Assembly: GCA_018711755.1 (NCBI GenBank)
Contig: DVHY01000151.1
Location: 1 to 16,759 of the forward strand
From: Candidatus Limivicinus faecipullorum
GTDB lineage: Bacteria > Bacillota > Clostridia > Oscillospirales > Oscillospiraceae
Reading direction: 5' to 3'
Length of the DNA: 16,759 bases
Notes under the pieces: model-generated
The model's input: only the letters and a program-made list of their open reading frames with translations
What the model was told of the DNA's origin: nothing
Databases searched by the model: none
Shown here: piece after piece, positions 5,432 through 11,359 of the stretch
Position numbering within the stretch: the first letter of the stretch is position 1
How the letters are laid out: the number at the start of each line of letters is the position of its first letter
Program-made: the position numbers and the translations under genes

Positions 5432-7111
5432 ATGGCCTATACTCAGTGGTACAAAGAGATGTCCGTCTACCATATCTGGCCCCGCAGCTTCCGGGACGGC
5501 AACGGAGACGGCATCGGCGACCTCTACGGCGTGCTTGAAAAGCTGGACTATATAAAGAGCCTGAACGTAGACGCCATCTGGTTTTCCCCGCTCTATCCCT
5601 CCCCCAACGCCGACTACGGCTACGATATAGCCGACTATAGATCCATCCACCCGGACTTCGGGGACCTGGAGCTCTTCCGCCGGGTGCTGGAGGAGGCCCA
5701 CAAAAGGGGCCTGAAAGTCTTCATGGACCTGGTGGTGAACCACAGCTCCGACCAGCACCCCTGGTTCAGGGAGAGCCGCAAAAGCCGGGACAACCCTTAC
5801 CACGGCTATTACCACTGGCGGCCGGGCCGCCGGGGCAGAGGCGGCAGACGCCTGCCCCCCAACAACTGGACCAGCATCTTCGAGGGCGGCGCTTGGGAAT
5901 ATGACAGTGATTTAGACGAATACTATCTCCATTTGTTCGCAAAAAAGCAGCCTGATTTGAACATGGACAATCCCAAGGTCCGCGCCGAGGTGAAGGACAT
6001 TCTCCGCTTCTGGCTGGACATGGGGGTGGACGGCTTCCGGGAGGACGTGGTCACCTTCATTGCCAAGGCCCCGGGTCTGCCCAACGCCTACCCCAGGCTG
6101 CCCATAGCCAACGGCATGAAGTACTTCTCCAACCGGCCTGAGGTCTACGGCTATCTGAAGGAGTTCAGGGACGAGGTGCTGAAAAATTACGACTGCTTCA
6201 CCGTGGGAGAGAGCCCTCTCACCAATGCGGACATCGCCCTGCGCTATGTCACCGAGGGGGAGGGCCAGGTGCTCAACGAGATGATAGCCTTCTCCCACAT
6301 GGAGGCGGACTGCTTCATGACGGACATGCTCCGCCTGCCCTTCAATCTCAGGAAGATGAAGCGGGCCTTTTCCGACTGGCAGTACAAGCTCGCCGGCAGG
6401 GGATGGAACGCCCTGTACATAGAGAACCACGACCACGCCCGGATAATCAGCCGCTACGGCAGCGAGGACTACCCGGTGGAGAGCGGCAAGCTGCTGGCGG
6501 CCATGTACATACTCCAGCGGGGCACTCCCTTCATTTACCAGGGCCAGGAGATAGGCATGACCAACATCCGCCTGCCGGAGATAGGCATGTACAAGGACGT
6601 AGCCAGCCACAACAACTACCGCATATTCTCCAGGCTTGCAGGGAAAAAGAAGGCCATGGAGCTGCTGAAGGACACCAGCCGTGAGAACGCCCGCACCCCG
6701 GTGCAGTGGGACTCCACGGCCAACGCCGGTTTCAGCAGCGCAGAGCCCTGGTTCCCGGTGAACCCCAATTACACCGCCGTGAATGTGGCCCGGCAGGAGG
6801 CCGACCCTCACTCCCTTCTGAATTTCTACCGGCAGCTTCTGGCCTACAGGAAGTCGGAGCCCCTGGTCCTGTATGGGGACTATAGGGAGCTTCGCCCCAG
6901 GGACAGGCATTTCTATGTCTATGAGCGCAGCTATCAGGGCAGGCGGCTGCTGGTCATCTGCCATTTCAGTTCCCGGCCCCACCGCTTCAAAGCCCCGGAG
7001 AGCACGGAGCTGTCCCGGGGAGAGCTGCTGTTTTCCAACTATCCGGGCAGTCCCCTTCAGGGCGAGGGCTTCACCGCCAGGCCCTGGGAACTGCGGGTGT
7101 ACAGGTTCTGA
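5432..7111 (+). CDS. GH13 alpha-glucosidase (oligo-1,6-glucosidase-like)
   Basis: The 559-residue protein is a cytoplasmic GH13 enzyme that releases glucose from the non-reducing end of short alpha-glucans. The usual regions are present in order: the calcium-site motif DGNGDGIGDL (22-31), region I DLVVNH (99-104), region II GFREDV with nucleophile D205, region III TVGE with acid/base E260, and region IV NHD (332-334). Valine after the nucleophile is the residue linked in the oligo-1,6-glucosidase group to alpha-1,6 preference; alpha-1,4 enzymes tend to have threonine. Two residues are unusual: Glu204 where Met is common before the nucleophile, and NHDHAR where NHDQPR is common. There is no signal peptide. 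Start: AAAGGAGG 6 bases before the ATG. It is followed 35 bases later by ispE without an obvious terminator. Trehalose-6-phosphate hydrolase or sucrose isomerase relatives cannot be excluded. Confidence 0.9.
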   Translation: MAYTQWYKEMSVYHIWPRSFRDGNGDGIGDLYGVLEKLDYIKSLNVDAIWFSPLYPSPNADYGYDIADYRSIHPDFGDLELFRRVLEEAHKRGLKVFMDLVVNHSSDQHPWFRESRKSRDNPYHGYYHWRPGRRGRGGRRLPPNNWTSIFEGGAWEYDSDLDEYYLHLFAKKQPDLNMDNPKVRAEVKDILRFWLDMGVDGFREDVVTFIAKAPGLPNAYPRLPIANGMKYFSNRPEVYGYLKEFRDEVLKNYDCFTVGESPLTNADIALRYVTEGEGQVLNEMIAFSHMEADCFMTDMLRLPFNLRKMKRAFSDWQYKLAGRGWNALYIENHDHARIISRYGSEDYPVESGKLLAAMYILQRGTPFIYQGQEIGMTNIRLPEIGMYKDVASHNNYRIFSRLAGKKKAMELLKDTSRENARTPVQWDSTANAGFSSAEPWFPVNPNYTAVNVARQEADPHSLLNFYRQLLAYRKSEPLVLYGDYRELRPRDRHFYVYERSYQGRRLLVICHFSSRPHRFKAPESTELSRGELLFSNYPGSPLQGEGFTARPWELRVYRF

Positions 7112-7146
7112 GCTTTTCCTGAGCATGAGACAGAGAGGATAAAAAT

Positions 7147-8019
7147 ATGAACAGCATAAAAGAGAAAGCCTATGCCAAGCTGAACATCTCCCTGGACGTG
7201 TCCAGCCGCCGTCAGGACGGCTACCATGATATGGTGATGGTGATGCAGACCATATCCCTTTTCGACCAGGTGGAGCTGAGCCTGGACGACAGCGGCAAGG
7301 TCCGGGCCAGGACCAACCTGCCCTTCATCCCCGGGGACGAGCGGAACCTGGCGGTAAAGGCGGCTTTGAAGTTTCTGGAGGCCACCGGCCATGAGGGCCA
7401 GGGGATGTTTATAAGAATAGAGAAAAAGGTGCCTGTGGGCGCTGGCATGGGCGGCGGCTCCTCCGACGCTGCGGCGGTGCTGCGCTCTCTGAACCGGCTC
7501 TACGGCTCTCCCCTGTCCGGGGAGCAGCTGCTGGAGCTGTCCTGCGCCGTGGGCTCCGACGTGGCCTTCTGCGTGGCGGGAGGCACCGCCCTGGCCACCG
7601 GCCGGGGGGAGAAGCTCCGGCCCCTGCCCCCCCTGCCGGACTGCCTCTTCGTAGTGTGCAAGCCGGAATTTTCCATCTCCACCCCGGAGCTGTTCCGCAA
7701 GCTGGACCAGGTCCCCCTGCGCCGCCACCCGGACACCGCCGGGCTCCTCTCCGCCATCGAGCAGGGGGACCTGGGCCAGATGTGCCGCAGGATGTACAAT
7801 GTCTTCGAAGATGTGGAGGACCGGCGCATGCGCACGGTATCGGAGATAAAGAGCCTGCTTCTGGACCACGGGGCCCTGGCTGCGGTGATGACCGGCACCG
7901 GCTCGGCAGTGTTCGGGGTCTTTCCCAAAGATAGCGAGACCGGCGAGGTGTGCTCCCTTCTCCGCCGGGAGTACGGCTTTTGCGAAAGCGCCCGCTGCGT
8001 GGGAAGGCTTCTGGATTGA
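7147..8019 (+). CDS. ispE: 4-diphosphocytidyl-2-C-methyl-D-erythritol kinase
   Basis: IspE is the ATP-dependent kinase that phosphorylates CDP-methylerythritol in the MEP pathway to isopentenyl diphosphate. The 290-residue length is normal. Seen motifs: the N-terminal AYAKLNISLDV with the catalytic Lys11, the GHMP ATP-binding loop PVGAGMGGGSSDAAA (96-110), GSDVAF with the conserved Asp138, and the C-terminal MTGTGSAVFG, which closes the substrate pocket. The start has GAGAGG about 8 bases upstream. It is probably read from the promoter in front of the glucosidase, an odd partner with no pathway link. The queuosine operon downstream has its own promoter just after the ispE stop. Confidence 0.95.
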   Translation: MNSIKEKAYAKLNISLDVSSRRQDGYHDMVMVMQTISLFDQVELSLDDSGKVRARTNLPFIPGDERNLAVKAALKFLEATGHEGQGMFIRIEKKVPVGAGMGGGSSDAAAVLRSLNRLYGSPLSGEQLLELSCAVGSDVAFCVAGGTALATGRGEKLRPLPPLPDCLFVVCKPEFSISTPELFRKLDQVPLRRHPDTAGLLSAIEQGDLGQMCRRMYNVFEDVEDRRMRTVSEIKSLLLDHGALAAVMTGTGSAVFGVFPKDSETGEVCSLLRREYGFCESARCVGRLLD

Positions 8020-8034
8020 GCCGGCAAAAAAGCC

Positions 8035-8063
8035 TTGCAAGCCGCCTTGCCCTGTGATAAAAT
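8035..8063 (+). promoter_or_regulatory. Promoter of the queT-queF operon
   Basis: TTGCAA (8035-8040), 17 bases, TAAAAT (8058-8063) preceded by TGA (extended -10). Transcription should begin near 8070, so the RNA starts about 10 bases before the riboswitch aptamer. Confidence 0.75.
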
Positions 8064-8079
8064 AAGCCCGCCTTGCGGC

Positions 8080-8119
8080 AGACAGTTCGTGACCATCCTG
8101 TCTATAAATAAAACTAGGG
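8080..8119 (+). promoter_or_regulatory. PreQ1 class I riboswitch aptamer
   Basis: Stem P1 is AGACAG (8080-8085) with CTGTCT (8098-8103). The loop begins TTCGTGACC (8086-8094), and the A-rich 3' tail ATAAATAAAACTAGGG (8104-8119) follows P1 directly. The small P1, the UUC at the loop start, the CC in the loop, and the AU-A-rich tail ending in ACUAGG are the hallmarks of the class I preQ1 H-type pseudoknot. An intrinsic terminator follows at 8155-8184, and the genes downstream are queT and queF, both preQ1-related. Expected behaviour: preQ1 binding folds the tail into the aptamer and permits termination. Confidence 0.88.
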
Positions 8120-8154
8120 ACGAAAACAAGTATCATTTGAAAAGTTATTTGTTT

Positions 8155-8184
8155 GGGCGCGCCCTGGAGGTGCGCCCTTTTTTT
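8155..8184 (+). terminator. Riboswitch-controlled intrinsic terminator
   Basis: GGGCGCGCC (8155-8163), loop CTGGA, GGTGCGCCC (8169-8177) make a 9-bp stem with one G-U pair, followed by seven U (8178-8184). It lies between the preQ1 aptamer and the queT ribosome site. CCCUGG (8162-8167) inside it can instead pair with CUAGGG (8114-8119) from the aptamer tail, which would form an antiterminator. Confidence 0.9.
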
Positions 8185-8195
8185 GTCCGGAGGTG

Positions 8196-8687
8196 ATGAA
8201 AACGGATATAAAGAATATGGACAAGACCCAAAAGCTCTGCTTTTCCGCCCTTGTCATGGCCATATACATAGTACTCATGTATCTGACCCAGAGCTTTGCT
8301 TTCGGCCAGTACCAGCTGCGCATAGCTACGGCCATATATTCCCTGGCATATCTGTTTTCGTTCCTGGTGGCGCCGCTGGCTCTGGCCAATCTGCTGTCCA
8401 ACCTGCTCATGGGCGGCTTCGGCTTTTTTGACATCCTTGGCGGCGGCCTGGTGGGCCTGCTCACCGCCGGCTGCTGCGCCTGGCTGGGCAAAAAGCGGCT
8501 GAGCGCCGCTCTCACCGCTCTGCCCGTCACCCTCATCCCCTCCCTGGGCGTGGCCTCCTGGCTGAGCTATCTGCTGGAGCTGCCCTACTGGGTGACGGCG
8601 CTGAGCCTGCTGGTGGGCCAGTTCATCTCCGGCATAGCCGGAGCCCTGCTCAGCTCGGCCCTGAAAAAAATCTGGAAATTTCAATAA
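8196..8687 (+). CDS. queT: Queuosine-precursor ECF transporter S component, QueT family
   Basis: The 163-residue protein has about five or six membrane helices. It carries the QueT-like segment FGQYQLRIATAIYSLAY (36-52), followed by a long membrane stretch with GGFGFFDILGGGLVG (73-87). QueT is the substrate-binding part of an energy-coupling-factor importer for queuosine precursors such as preQ1 or preQ0, working with a shared EcfAAT module that is not in this window. The preQ1 riboswitch upstream and queF 13 bases downstream give strong support. The start is uncertain: GGAGG lies only two bases before the ATG at 8196, and an alternative ATG at 8217 would give a 156-residue protein beginning MDKTQKLCFS that fits the usual short N-terminus. 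Confidence 0.85.
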   Translation: MKTDIKNMDKTQKLCFSALVMAIYIVLMYLTQSFAFGQYQLRIATAIYSLAYLFSFLVAPLALANLLSNLLMGGFGFFDILGGGLVGLLTAGCCAWLGKKRLSAALTALPVTLIPSLGVASWLSYLLELPYWVTALSLLVGQFISGIAGALLSSALKKIWKFQ

Positions 8688-8700
8688 GGAGGAACAACAC

Positions 8701-9198
8701 ATGAGCGGCAGAAATTCCGCCGAGGCCGAGGGCCTCACCCTGCTGGGAAACAAAAAGACCGTGTATAAAAGCGACTACGCCCCGGAGGTGCTGGAAACCT
8801 TCCTGAACAAGCACCCGGACAACGACTATTTCGTGAAGTTCAACTGCCCGGAATTCACCAGCCTCTGCCCCATCACCGGCCAGCCGGACTTCGCCACCGT
8901 CTACATCTCCTATGTGCCGGGAGAGCGCATGGTGGAGAGCAAGTCCCTGAAGCTGTACCTCTACAGCTTCAGAAACCACGGGGACTTCCACGAGGACTGC
9001 ATGAACATCATCATGAAGGACCTGATAAAACTCATGGACCCCAAGTACATCGAGGTCTGGGGCAAGTTCACCCCCCGGGGCGGGCTCTCCATAGACCCCT
9101 ACTGCAACTACGGCAAGCCCGGCACCCGCTGGGAGGAAGTGGCCTGGCAGCGGCTGAGCATGCACGACCTGTACCCGGAAAAGGTGGACAACCGCTGA
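8701..9198 (+). CDS. queF: NADPH-dependent 7-cyano-7-deazaguanine reductase (preQ0 reductase), type I
   Basis: QueF reduces the nitrile of preQ0 to the amine of preQ1 with two NADPH, the last step before insertion into tRNA by Tgt. The 165-residue length matches the short, single-domain type I enzyme of Bacillus. FTSLCPITGQPDFA (52-65) holds the catalytic Cys56, which forms the thioimide, and Asp63, the proton donor. The QueF motif ESKSLKLYLYSFRNHGDFHE (79-98 and on) gives the NADPH and substrate sites, with Glu79 and His-Glu at about 97-98. The ribosome site AAGGAGG is eight bases before the ATG. It is the last gene of the riboswitch operon and is followed by a strong terminator. No queC, queD, queE, tgt or queA gene is in the window. 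Confidence 0.96.
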   Translation: MSGRNSAEAEGLTLLGNKKTVYKSDYAPEVLETFLNKHPDNDYFVKFNCPEFTSLCPITGQPDFATVYISYVPGERMVESKSLKLYLYSFRNHGDFHEDCMNIIMKDLIKLMDPKYIEVWGKFTPRGGLSIDPYCNYGKPGTRWEEVAWQRLSMHDLYPEKVDNR

Positions 9199-9224
9199 TT
9201 TTCAAACTTCGGTTTAAAATATGC

Positions 9225-9274
9225 AAAAACCGTCCAAGCTATGTACATACATTACATAGCAAGGACGGTTTTTT
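9225..9274 (+). terminator. Long two-part terminator hairpin after queF
   Basis: AAAAACCGTCC (9225-9235) pairs with GGACGGTTTTT (9263-9273). Inside it GCTATGT (9238-9244) pairs with ACATAGC (9254-9260), separated only by AA on each side, giving 18 bp in all. A run of six T (9269-9274) ends it. The start codon of spoIIR is at 9277, so its ribosome site AAGGA (9261-9265) lies at and inside the descending arm. Confidence 0.92.
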
Positions 9275-9276
9275 AT

Positions 9277-9879
9277 ATGTTCAAGACCAAGATAAGATCC
9301 CTGAAGCTCTGGGAGACGGCTATGCTCATCGCCCTGTCCCTGGCCGCCCTGACGGCTCTCTGGGCCCAGGGCCGGCAGAATTCTCTCAGTGAAAAGCTGG
9401 TGCGCTTTCATGTCATCGCCGTCTCCGACGACGAATACGAGCAGCAGCTGAAGCTGCGGGTAAGAGACGCCGTGCTGGAGTATATCTCCCCCAAGCTGGA
9501 GGCGGCGGAGAGCGGCGCCCAGGCCAGGGAGATACTGGCCTCGGAGCTGGACAATATCCGTGAGACTGCCCAGACCGTGTCCGAGGGCCGGGGCGTCACC
9601 GTCACCCTTACCCGGGAGAACTACCCCACCAAGAGCTATGAGGGCTTCACCCTCCCCGCCGGGGAGTACCAGTCCCTGCGGGTCATCCTGGGCGAGGGCC
9701 AGGGCCACAACTGGTGGTGCATAGTCTTTCCTCCCATATGCCTCTCCGCCGCCCAGGCGGATACCGTGGAAGAACAGCTGGGGGAGGAGGACTTCCGCCT
9801 TATCAGCGAGGACGGGGGCTATGAGCTGCGCTTCAAGGCCTTGGAGCTCTGGGGAGAGCTGTTGGAAAAACTGGGCTGA
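9277..9879 (+). CDS. spoIIR: Stage II sporulation protein R
   Basis: SpoIIR is made in the forespore under sigma-F and secreted into the space between the two membranes. There it triggers the SpoIIGA protease to cut pro-sigma-E in the mother cell. The 200-residue product has one N-terminal membrane/signal helix (about 12-31), then the family blocks LVRFHVIAVSDDEYEQQLKL (41-60) and GHNWWCIVFPPIC (143-155), the second being the most typical. The frame is open back to 9241, but that part is the upstream terminator; ATG 9277 gives a normal N-terminus. AAGGA ends 11 bases before it, within the hairpin. I could not find a convincing sigma-F promoter. This gene shows the organism belongs to a spore-forming lineage. 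Confidence 0.93.
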   Translation: MFKTKIRSLKLWETAMLIALSLAALTALWAQGRQNSLSEKLVRFHVIAVSDDEYEQQLKLRVRDAVLEYISPKLEAAESGAQAREILASELDNIRETAQTVSEGRGVTVTLTRENYPTKSYEGFTLPAGEYQSLRVILGEGQGHNWWCIVFPPICLSAAQADTVEEQLGEEDFRLISEDGGYELRFKALELWGELLEKLG

Positions 9880-9908
9880 GGCCCCGGGAACTGTTGCGCC
9901 GGGGCTCA
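9877..9908 (+). terminator. Hairpin overlapping the spoIIR stop codon
   Basis: TGAG then CCCCGG (9877-9887, one bulged G) can pair with CCGGGGCTCA (9899-9908), ten base pairs with an 11-base loop. The stop codon TGA is part of the stem. There is no U-tract after it, so termination is doubtful; it may only be a 3' end stabiliser. The -35 of the next promoter lies in its loop and right arm. Confidence 0.3.
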
Positions 9909-9922
9909 GGGCCGTGTATAAT
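9894..9922 (+). promoter_or_regulatory. Promoter of the FAH-family hydrolase gene
   Basis: TTGCGC (9894-9899), 17 bases, perfect TATAAT (9917-9922). Transcription should begin near 9929, about 30 bases before the ATG at 9959. Confidence 0.75.
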
Positions 9923-9924
9923 AT

Positions 9925-9948
9925 TCCCGTAAAATAAAATATACGGGA
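9925..9948 (+). promoter_or_regulatory. Inverted repeat between -10 box and ribosome site
   Basis: TCCCGTA (9925-9931) and TACGGGA (9942-9948) are perfect inverted copies with an AT-only 10-base spacer. The repeat spans the likely transcription start and its right arm runs into the GGGAGG ribosome site (9945-9950). It looks like an operator. As RNA it could hide the ribosome site only if transcription starts at or before 9925. Confidence 0.5.
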
Positions 9949-9958
9949 GGAATACGCC

Positions 9959-10792
9959 ATGAAGCTGTGCAATATTTCCGTAGCCGGTGAAACGCACCTG
10001 GCTTTGGTCACGTCCCGGGGCATCGTGGACCTGCAGGCCGCCGGCTATAATGGGAGCATGATGGAGCTCATCTCCGGCGGCCAGGTCCGGGCATTGGATA
10101 AATATGCGCAGGACGAGAGCCTGCCGGTGGTGGAAAGGCCCGTCTTTGCCAACGTGGTGGAGCCCATAGGAAAGCTGCTCTGCGTGGGGCTCAACTACCG
10201 GGCCCACGCCGCCGGTATAAACATGAAGGTCCCGGACTTTCCCATCCTCTTCTCCAAGTTCGCCAATGCCCTGGTGCCCTGCGGCGCTCCGGTGGAGCTG
10301 CCAAGCTGGGAGAGCAGCTATGACTACGAGGCGGAGATCGTCATCGTCATGGGCAGGGAGTGCTGGAACGTGGATGAAAAGCAGGCCAAGGCCTCCATCT
10401 TCGGCTATACCTGCGGCAACGACTTCTCCCTGAGAGACGCCCAGATGCGCAGCGGCCAGTGGCTCATCGGCAAGACCATGCCCGGCTTCGGCCCCTGCGG
10501 CCCCTGCATAGTCACCGCCGACTCCTATGACCCGGACAGGCCCAAGGCCATCCGCAGCTATGTGAACGGCCAGCTGCGCCAGGACGGCAGTACCGGCGAC
10601 ATGATATTCTCCTGCGCCAAGATAATCAGCTACGCCTCCAGGTACATCAAGCTCTGCCCCGGCGACCTGATCTTCACCGGTACCCCCAGCGGCGTGGCCC
10701 TGGAGGGTGAGGAAAAGCACTGGCTCCGCCCCGGCGATGTGGTGGACGTGGAGATAGAAGGCATAGGCACCCTCCGCAATCCCCTGGTGTAA
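9959..10792 (+). CDS. Fumarylacetoacetate hydrolase (FAH) family protein
   Basis: The 277-residue protein is a cytoplasmic FAH-superfamily enzyme. Members are metal-dependent and act on beta-diketo or oxo-acid substrates: hydrolysis, decarboxylation or isomerisation in aromatic breakdown, oxaloacetate or acylpyruvate metabolism. Seen blocks: VGLNYRAHA (76-84), YDYEAEIVIVMGRECWNV (121-138) with metal ligands E124 and E126, GYTCGNDFSLRDAQ (149-162) with ligand D155, GKTMPGFGPCGPCIVT (171-186), and DLIFTGTPSGV (236-246). The N-terminal 60 residues form the small lead domain often present. GGGAGG lies eight bases before the ATG. It is a single-gene unit between its own promoter and terminator, so context does not tell the substrate; oxaloacetate decarboxylase/acylpyruvase-like is the commonest role for this length. 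Confidence 0.92.
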   Translation: MKLCNISVAGETHLALVTSRGIVDLQAAGYNGSMMELISGGQVRALDKYAQDESLPVVERPVFANVVEPIGKLLCVGLNYRAHAAGINMKVPDFPILFSKFANALVPCGAPVELPSWESSYDYEAEIVIVMGRECWNVDEKQAKASIFGYTCGNDFSLRDAQMRSGQWLIGKTMPGFGPCGPCIVTADSYDPDRPKAIRSYVNGQLRQDGSTGDMIFSCAKIISYASRYIKLCPGDLIFTGTPSGVALEGEEKHWLRPGDVVDVEIEGIGTLRNPLV

Positions 10793-10833
10793 GTTTGCCG
10801 CTTCCCATAAAACAGAATACCTAAGGAATTTTT

Positions 10834-10904
10834 CCCCGGCTCCTTCCAAAGCTTTGGGCTCCCCCCGGCCCTACCTTGGGAAGAGCCGGGGATTTCTTTG
10901 CTTT
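10834..10904 (+). terminator. Terminator after the FAH-family gene
   Basis: CCCCGGCTC, a bulged C, then TTCC (10834-10847) pairs with GGAAGAGCCGGGG (10879-10891). The loop contains the palindrome CCAAAGCTTTGG. A T-rich tail (ATTTCTTTGCTTTT) follows, ending just before the next promoter. Confidence 0.75.
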
Positions 10905-10910
10905 TGCCCC

Positions 10911-10939
10911 TTGACACGCATCTTCTACTGTTGTAGAAT
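10911..10939 (+). promoter_or_regulatory. Promoter of the BlaI-like / M56 operon
   Basis: A perfect TTGACA (10911-10916), 17 bases and TAGAAT (10934-10939). A dyad operator fills most of the spacer and runs into the -10, the classic position for a BlaI/MecI-type repressor to block RNA polymerase. Confidence 0.88.
10923..10938 (+). promoter_or_regulatory. BlaI/MecI-type operator 1
   Basis: TTCTAC-TGTT-GTAGAA is a perfect 6-4-6 dyad. It resembles the TACTACA/TGTAGTA boxes bound by BlaI and MecI, with the CTAC/GTAG core kept. It overlaps spacer and -10. Confidence 0.8.
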
Positions 10940-10948
10940 ATATACAGT

Positions 10949-10964
10949 TACTACAGATGTAGAA
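10949..10964 (+). promoter_or_regulatory. BlaI/MecI-type operator 2
   Basis: CTACAGATGTAG (10951-10962) with a further outer T/A pair (10949 with 10964) repeats the same CTAC/GTAG core. Its centre is 26 bp downstream of that of operator 1 and it lies between the likely start of transcription and the ribosome site. Confidence 0.78.
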
Positions 10965-10984
10965 TATTATGGAGGTGAATAACC

Positions 10985-11359
10985 GTGAAGGACTTTCCCC
11001 ATCTCCCCGACGCCGAGCTGGAAGTGATGCAGATAATCTGGGACAAGGGGGGCGGCGTCTCCCGGCAGGACGTTGAGCGGGAGCTTTCCGCCCGGCGCAG
11101 CCTGGCCCCCACCACCATCCTCACCTTTCTTACCCGCCTGTGTGAAAAGGGCTTTCTCAGGGCGGAGCGGGAGGGCCGCAGTAACCTGTACAGCCCCCTC
11201 ATCTCCCGGCGGGACTATCTGGCCCGGGAGAGCCGCAGCATTCTGGATAAACTCTTCGGCGGCTCTCTTAGCTCCTTTGCCCTGTCCCTCAGCGATGCCG
11301 GGCTGAGCAGGAAAGAGCTGGATGAGCTCCGGGAGCTTTTGGAGAGGGATGAGCTATGA
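10985..11359 (+). CDS. BlaI/MecI/CopY-family transcriptional repressor
   Basis: The 124-residue protein has the winged-helix of BlaI-type repressors. DAELEVMQIIWDKGGGVSRQ (9-28) is the family opening, the recognition helix lies in APTTILTFLTRLCEKGFL (41-58), and the wing is REGRSNLYSP (62-71). The rest is the helical dimerisation domain. The start is a GTG nine bases after GGAGG. It should repress its own operon through the two dyads upstream and be inactivated by the protease encoded next, whose ATG overlaps its stop (ATGA). In known systems BlaI is cut near residue 101; here the matching stretch is about FALSLSD (98-104), but no site can be named. No beta-lactamase or PBP gene is adjacent, so its wider targets are unknown. 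Confidence 0.93.
   Translation: MKDFPHLPDAELEVMQIIWDKGGGVSRQDVERELSARRSLAPTTILTFLTRLCEKGFLRAEREGRSNLYSPLISRRDYLARESRSILDKLFGGSLSSFALSLSDAGLSRKELDELRELLERDEL

Noticed and set aside
5912..8136. Long minus-strand frames (404 and 359 codons) under the glucosidase and ispE
   Set aside because: Both lie opposite genes with full family motifs; their translations show no domain and no ribosome site.
9160..9276. Sigma-F promoter for spoIIR
   Set aside because: GG-TTTAAAAT near 9211 lacks the A at the required position and has no GYATA about 15 bases upstream, so no call was made.
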